Assembly (NCBI GenBank): GCA_046327915.1
Contig: JAXLXO010000009.1
Location: forward strand, 112,696-176,695
From: VGTK01 sp046327915
GTDB lineage: Bacteria; Desulfobacterota; Binatia; UBA12015
DNA: 64,000 nucleotides
Direction: 5' to 3'
Below the pieces are notes generated by a model. That model saw only the letters and a list, made by a program, of their open reading frames with translations, made no database searches and was not told the DNA's origin. The position numbers and the translations under genes were made by a program. Positions 57,996-64,000 of the stretch are shown here, one piece after another; position 1 is the stretch's first letter, and the number at the start of each line of letters is the position of its first letter.

Positions 57996-59429
57996 TCAGC
58001 GGCGCTTGTCGCGCTGCGCCTTGGCCAGCAGATCGCCGAAGGTCGAGAGGCTCGCCGACTGCATGCTGCGGCCGTGACGCTCCACCTCGGCGCGCTCCTC
58101 GCGCACGATCGCGCGCTGGCGCGACAGCCGGATGCGGCGTCCGCCCTGCTCCACCGAGATCACCTCTGCGACGATCTCCGTGCCCGGCGGGAACTCCTTC
58201 GCGTGGTCGGTTCCGCGCGGCGTGCCCATCTCGCTGTTCGGGACGAGGCCGGTCTGTCCGGGTCCGAGGCGCAGCGTCACACCGAACGGCTGGATGCTCT
58301 CGACCTTGCCGGTGACGACGTTGCCGACCGCGATCTGCGTGCCCTCGACGACGTCGCCCGCCGACACGCCCTTCGGCGCCAGCGACAGTCCGATGCGGCG
58401 CTTCTTCGGGTCGATCTCGAGCACGATCACCGAGACCTCGGCGCGGTTCTTCGCCGCCTCCTTCATCGCCGACAGCGCGCCGTGCGGCAGCTCGCTCACG
58501 TGCACGAGGCCGTCGATGCCGGGCAGCAGCTCCACGAAGACGCCGAAGTCGGCGACGCGCGCGATGCGCCCGTCGACGACCTGGCGCGGCTTCAGCTGGT
58601 CCGCGACCGTCGCCCACGGATCGCCCTCGAGCTCCTTCATGCTGAGCGCGATCTTGGCGGTCTTCGGATCGACCTTGATGACCTTGACGGTCACCGCCTG
58701 GCCCTGCTGCAGGACGTCGGCGGGACGCGTGACGCGCTGGTGCGAGATCTCCGAGACGTGGACCAGGCCGCTCACGCCGCCGAGGTCGACGAAGGCGCCG
58801 AAGTCGGTGAGCGAGGCGACGTGTCCGGGCAGCACCGCGCCGGGAACGATCTTCGCACGCAGCTCGTCGGCGCGCGCGCGCAGCTCCGCCTCGAGCAGCT
58901 TGCGGCGCGAGACGACGATGCGGCGTCCGTCCTCGCTGAGCTCGGTGACGCGGAAGTCGTAGACCTGGTTCAGGTACGCCGACTGGTCCTCGATGCGATG
59001 CGCGTCCATCTGCGACAGCGGACAGAACGCGCGCAGCCCGGCGACCGTGACCTCGAAGCCGCCCTTGATGACACCCGCGACCTTGCCCTGCACGGGGATG
59101 CCGCTCTCGGCCGCGGCGCGCAGCGACTCGCGCGCGTGTGCGCCGGCGAGGAGCTTGCGCGACAGGCGCAGCTCGCGCTGCACCTCGATCACGGTGGCCT
59201 CGATGGTGTCGCCGACCTTGACGGTCAGCTCGCCGGCGTCGTCGAGCAGCTCGCTGCGGGCGATGTGTCCCTCGCCCTTGCCGCTGACGTCGACGAAGAC
59301 GTCGTCGTGCCCGATCTGCAGGACCTGGCCCGAGACGACCTGTCCGACCTCGAAGGCCTTCGGAGTTCCCTGCTGCGCCAGCAGCTCGGCGAAGCTCGGC
59401 CCGCTCTCCTCGCTGCCCCCCTCCGCCAT
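57996..59429 (-). CDS. S1-domain RNA-binding protein (ribosomal protein S1-like, five domains)
   Basis: The 477-residue protein has five S1 repeats beginning near residues 28, 112, 196, 283 and 366. The third (GHVASLTDFGAFVDLGGVSG) and fourth (GRIARVADFGVFVELLPG) are the clearest. It ends in a basic tail. Ribosomal protein S1 usually has four to six such domains and helps mRNA bind the small subunit. A dedicated RNA-binding protein is the alternative. It is adjacent to the sugar dehydrogenase gene with a four-base gap. Confidence 0.8.
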   Translation of the reverse strand: MAEGGSEESGPSFAELLAQQGTPKAFEVGQVVSGQVLQIGHDDVFVDVSGKGEGHIARSELLDDAGELTVKVGDTIEATVIEVQRELRLSRKLLAGAHARESLRAAAESGIPVQGKVAGVIKGGFEVTVAGLRAFCPLSQMDAHRIEDQSAYLNQVYDFRVTELSEDGRRIVVSRRKLLEAELRARADELRAKIVPGAVLPGHVASLTDFGAFVDLGGVSGLVHVSEISHQRVTRPADVLQQGQAVTVKVIKVDPKTAKIALSMKELEGDPWATVADQLKPRQVVDGRIARVADFGVFVELLPGIDGLVHVSELPHGALSAMKEAAKNRAEVSVIVLEIDPKKRRIGLSLAPKGVSAGDVVEGTQIAVGNVVTGKVESIQPFGVTLRLGPGQTGLVPNSEMGTPRGTDHAKEFPPGTEIVAEVISVEQGGRRIRLSRQRAIVREERAEVERHGRSMQSASLSTFGDLLAKAQRDKRR

Positions 59430-59433
59430 GGCG

Positions 59434-60786
59434 TCAGGCGGACTCGGCGAGAGCGTAGCCCTGCGCCGAAGGCGCGGGTGCGCCGAGCTTCCAGATGCGC
59501 TCGCCGAACTTGCCCTCGAGCCCGCGCGTCACGTTGCGCGTGTCGACGACGAGGCGCGAGTTCGCGACGATGTGCGGGATGTCGAAGGACGTGTGGTCGG
59601 TGAGCACCACCACGCAGTCGGCGAGGCGCAGCGTCTCGTCGGTGAGCGGAACGCTCGCCATCGAGCCGTGCTCCATCGTCATCTCGGGAACGTACGGGTC
59701 GTGGTACGTCACGCGTCCGCCGCGGTCCTGCAGCAGCTTGATCACGCTCAGTGCGGGCGACTCGCGCATGTCGCTGACGTCGCGCTTGTAGGCGACGCCG
59801 AGCGCGATGATGCGCGAGCCCTTGACCGGCTTGCCCTGGTGGTTGAGGCCGGCCGAGACCTTCTCGACCACGAGCTCCGGCATGCGCTGGTTCACCTCGG
59901 CGGCGAGGCCGATGAAGCGCGCCGTGAAGTCGTGCGCCTTGAGCTTCCACGCGAGGTAGTGCGGGTCGATCGGAATGCAGTGTCCGCCGAGGCCCGGACC
60001 CGGGTAGAACGGCAGGAAGCCGAACGGCTTGGTCGCCGCCGCGTCGATGACCTCGTAGGCGTCGATGCCGAGCACGTCGCACATCGACGCCAGCTCGTTG
60101 ACCAGCGCGATGTTCACGCTGCGGAACGTGTTCTCGAGCAGCTTGACCATCTCCGCGGTGCGCGCCGACGAGACCGGCACGACGCGCTCGATGAACTGCG
60201 AGTACAGCAGCACCGCGAGCTCGGTGCAGCGCGGCGTGATGCCGCCCACGACCTTCGGCGTGTTGCGCGTGCCGTGCGTGCGATTGCCCGGATCGATGCG
60301 CTCGGGCGAGAACGCGAGGAAGAAGTCGCGGCCGACGCGCATGTCGTCGGACTCGAGCTCCGCGCGGATCAGCTCGTCGGTCGTGCCGGGATAGGTCGTG
60401 CTCTCGAGGACGATCAGCTGGCCGCGGCGCAGGTGCTGCTTGATGCCCTTGACGGCGTCGAGGATGTAGCTGACGTCGGGGTCCTTGGTCTTCGACAGCG
60501 GGGTCGGCACGCAGATGCTGACCGCGTCGCAGGTCGCGAGGGCCGCCGGGTCGGTCGTCGCGTCGAACTTGCCGGAGGTGACGATCTTGTCGAGCACGGC
60601 GGTCGGGACGTCGCCGATGTACGACCGCTTCGCCTTGATCTCGACGATCTTGCGCGGGTCCGCGTCGATGCCGACGACCGAGAACCCGGCCTCCGCCATC
60701 TCCATGCACAACGGCAGTCCGACGTAGCCCAGGCCGATGACGCCGAGACGCGCCTGTCGCGACGCGAGCTTCTCACCCAACTGCAT
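59434..60786 (-). CDS. UDP-N-acetylhexosamine 6-dehydrogenase (WbpA/TviB-like)
   Basis: The ATG at 60786 has GGAGG five bases upstream and gives 450 residues. It shows the NAD-binding IGLGYVGLPL, GKLASR-type N-terminus, and the catalytic Cys in GLGGHCIPIDPHYLAWK. The C-terminal ALGVAYKRDVSDMRESPAL follows. Such enzymes oxidise UDP-GlcNAc or UDP-ManNAc to the uronic acid. It may feed the polysaccharide locus at the other end of the window. Confidence 0.9.
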   Translation of the reverse strand: MQLGEKLASRQARLGVIGLGYVGLPLCMEMAEAGFSVVGIDADPRKIVEIKAKRSYIGDVPTAVLDKIVTSGKFDATTDPAALATCDAVSICVPTPLSKTKDPDVSYILDAVKGIKQHLRRGQLIVLESTTYPGTTDELIRAELESDDMRVGRDFFLAFSPERIDPGNRTHGTRNTPKVVGGITPRCTELAVLLYSQFIERVVPVSSARTAEMVKLLENTFRSVNIALVNELASMCDVLGIDAYEVIDAAATKPFGFLPFYPGPGLGGHCIPIDPHYLAWKLKAHDFTARFIGLAAEVNQRMPELVVEKVSAGLNHQGKPVKGSRIIALGVAYKRDVSDMRESPALSVIKLLQDRGGRVTYHDPYVPEMTMEHGSMASVPLTDETLRLADCVVVLTDHTSFDIPHIVANSRLVVDTRNVTRGLEGKFGERIWKLGAPAPSAQGYALAESA

Positions 60787-60845
60787 GACGACCTCCACGA
60801 GAACGAAGAATTGATGCGATCACGTCGGCGCTCCCACCCCGGTGC

Positions 60846-61501
60846 TCAGTGGACGAGCTTGCCGATCCTGGACCAGCGTACCCAGCTGTCGTCGCCATCC
60901 CACGACCAGTAGATGATGAACGCTTTTCCTTTGATGTCTTCATACGGCACGAAGCCCCAGAAACGTGAGTCGAAGCTGTGATCCCGGTTGTCGCCCATGA
61001 CGAACACATGGCCTTCCGGAACCGTCACCGGACCGAAGTTGTCGCGCGGCCCGGGCTCGGCCGGCTCGGTGTAGCGTGCCCAGGGCTCTTCGCCGACCGG
61101 CTGCCCGTTGCGGAACAGCTTCTTGTTGCGGATCTCGATCTCGTCTCCGGGGATCCCGATCACTCTCTTGATGAAGTCCTTGTCGCGATCTTCCGGGTAG
61201 ACGAACACGACGATGTCGTTGTGCTCGGGATGGAAGTAGCTGAACAAACGTGTGCCATAGACGGGGATGCGAAGGCCATACAGAAGTTTGTTCACCAGCA
61301 GATGATCGCCGATCTGCAGCGTCTCGAGCATCGATCCGGACGGGATCTTGAAGGCCTGCACGAAGAAAGTGCGAATGAACAAGGCGAGCGCGAGAGCGAC
61401 CACCAATGCTTCCGCGTACTCGCGGACGGTGGACTTCTGCTTCGCCAGCGCGTCGGCCCGCTCCGCCCGTTCGGGCTTCACGCCCTGCGTCTGCGGCGTG
61501 C

Positions 61502-61505
<4 letters not shown>
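60846..61505 (-). CDS. lepB: Signal peptidase I
   Basis: The GTG at 61505 overlaps the lepA stop (GTGA) and gives 219 residues. One or two membrane helices lie near residues 30-48. The catalytic Ser is in KIPSGSMLETL, and the Lys is in FIKRVIGIPGDEIE. Box E is MGDNRDHSFDSR. It cleaves signal peptides of exported proteins. Coupling to lepA is a widely conserved arrangement. Confidence 0.97.
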
Positions 61506-63301
<1,796 letters not shown>

Positions 63302-63379
63302 CGGAAAAGCTCAGTCGTAGCAGACCCGCGACCACGTGCCCACGGGGATTGCGGCCGGAGGGGCCGGTTTCGGCGACCC

Positions 63380-63395
63380 GGCACGGGCCCGTGCC
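63380..63395. repeat. Perfect 16-base palindrome upstream of lepA
   Basis: GGCACGGGCCCGTGCC is a perfect inverted repeat in the 137-base gap between the epimerase stop and the lepA start. A shorter palindrome, ACGGCGCCGT, is at about 63432-63441. No T-run follows either. Confidence 0.4.
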
Positions 63396-63438
63396 CGTCC
63401 TCGCCGGGCCGAGGCCAGCCGGGCCCGGAACGGCGCCG

Positions 63439-63999
63439 TCAGGCGCCCCGGGCCGCGCGGTCGCGGAAGAACGCCACCGTGCGGCCGATGCCATCCCCCA
63501 GCGCGACCTCGGGCTTCCAGCCGATGACCCGGCCGGCGAGCGCCGGCGAGATCACGCTCCGGCGCTGCTCGCCGGGCTTGCCCGGACCGTGCTGCTCGGG
63601 CGCGTCCACGCCGCAGGCGGCGCGGATGTGGCCGAAGAGCTCGTTCACGTCGGTCTCGATGCCCGTGCCGAAGTTCATCGGGCCGACGTAGTCGTGGCCG
63701 GCCAGCGCCACGTTGGCGCGCACGAGGTCGCCCACGAAGACGTAGTCGCGCGTCTGCTTGCCGTCGCCGTTGATCGTCGGCTGCTCGCCGCTCAGCAGCT
63801 TCAGCGTGAAGATCGCCACCACACCGGCCTCGCCGTGCGGGTCCTGGCGCGGGCCGTAGACGTTCGCGTAGCGCATCGCGACGTACTCGAGGCCGTACAT
63901 CGAGCGGTAGCAGCTCAGGTAGAGCTCGCTGGCTCGCTTGCTGACGCCGTACGGGCTCACCGGCTCGAGCTTGTGCGTCTCGGGGGCCGGAAACTCGTC
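63439..63999 (-). CDS. NAD-dependent sugar-nucleotide epimerase, C-terminal part
   Basis: The frame is open to the window edge, so at least 186 residues of the C-terminal part are present; the N-terminal NAD-binding loop is outside. The catalytic pair is in SPYGVSKRASELYL (YxxxK). RYANVYGPRQDP, GDGKQTRDYVFVGDLVRAN and a C-terminal WKPEVALGDGI follow, as in UDP-glucose 4-epimerase-type extended SDRs. It probably supplies a sugar nucleotide for surface glycans. Confidence 0.85.
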   Translation of the reverse strand, partial: DEFPAPETHKLEPVSPYGVSKRASELYLSCYRSMYGLEYVAMRYANVYGPRQDPHGEAGVVAIFTLKLLSGEQPTINGDGKQTRDYVFVGDLVRANVALAGHDYVGPMNFGTGIETDVNELFGHIRAACGVDAPEQHGPGKPGEQRRSVISPALAGRVIGWKPEVALGDGIGRTVAFFRDRAARGA

Positions 64000-64000
64000 C

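Overview
The window is GC-rich bacterial chromosome (by eye about two thirds G+C or more) from a Gram-negative organism. It encodes a Wza-type outer-membrane export lipoprotein, a class II (GlpX) fructose bisphosphatase and a membrane pyrophosphatase. A secreted protein carries a long Thr-Pro tail. The gene set resembles the lineages once grouped as Deltaproteobacteria (Myxococcota or Binatota-like), but no rRNA or other decisive marker is present, so the phylum is a guess. No tRNA, rRNA, CRISPR array, insertion sequence or phage gene was recognised.

Positions 1-25.8 kb are one large exopolysaccharide/capsule locus on the + strand. It opens with the end of a LysM/SPOR-like protein and a NusG-family antiterminator paralogue. 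These are followed by a Wza-like export lipoprotein, a CpsD-like ATPase with a degenerate P-loop, and a Wzz/GumC chain-length protein. Next come a NodB-type deacetylase, a Wzy polymerase, glycosyltransferases, an XrtA-type deacetylase, a formyltransferase-like enzyme and a radical SAM/SPASM protein. The rest are a Gfo/Idh/MocA oxidoreductase, an SDR, two more glycosyltransferases, a third deacetylase, an AsnB-type amidotransferase, an unusual sugar transferase fused to an O-antigen-ligase-like domain, a Wzx flippase, a small HTH protein and a YdcF-like protein. A secreted beta-helix protein sits on the opposite strand inside the locus. Many junctions are ATGA/GTGA overlaps, so translation is probably coupled. 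Several genes match the set that accompanies the XrtA (exosortase A) system, but no exosortase and no PEP-CTERM protein is visible here.

Positions 25.8-38 kb hold a secreted pro-Thr/Pro protein closed by a strong terminator and thiE. A minus-strand block follows: dnaB, a small Ala/Pro-rich membrane protein, a HAD phosphatase, an acetyl-CoA acetyltransferase, a geranylgeranyl-reductase-like flavoprotein, a stand-alone B12-binding domain, an enoyl-CoA hydratase, glpX, homoserine dehydrogenase and a DedA protein. Positions 38-44.7 kb hold a divergent H+-pyrophosphatase with a clear terminator, then a convergent AlgB/KinB-like sigma-54 regulator and sensor kinase. The sigma-54 regulator matters because a -24/-12-like sequence lies just before the NusG-like gene at the head of the polysaccharide locus.

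Positions 44.2-55 kb are a minus-strand pyrimidine operon, pyrR-pyrB-pyrC-carA-carB, followed closely by recG and a small membrane protein. Divergent from it are a BKACE-type enzyme, a bestrophin-like (DUF4239) membrane protein and a NagZ-like family 3 glycosidase. The last 6 kb, on the minus strand, carry a five-domain S1 protein, a UDP-sugar dehydrogenase, lepB overlapping lepA, and the C-terminal part of a sugar-nucleotide epimerase. The dehydrogenase and epimerase may supply precursors to the polysaccharide locus.
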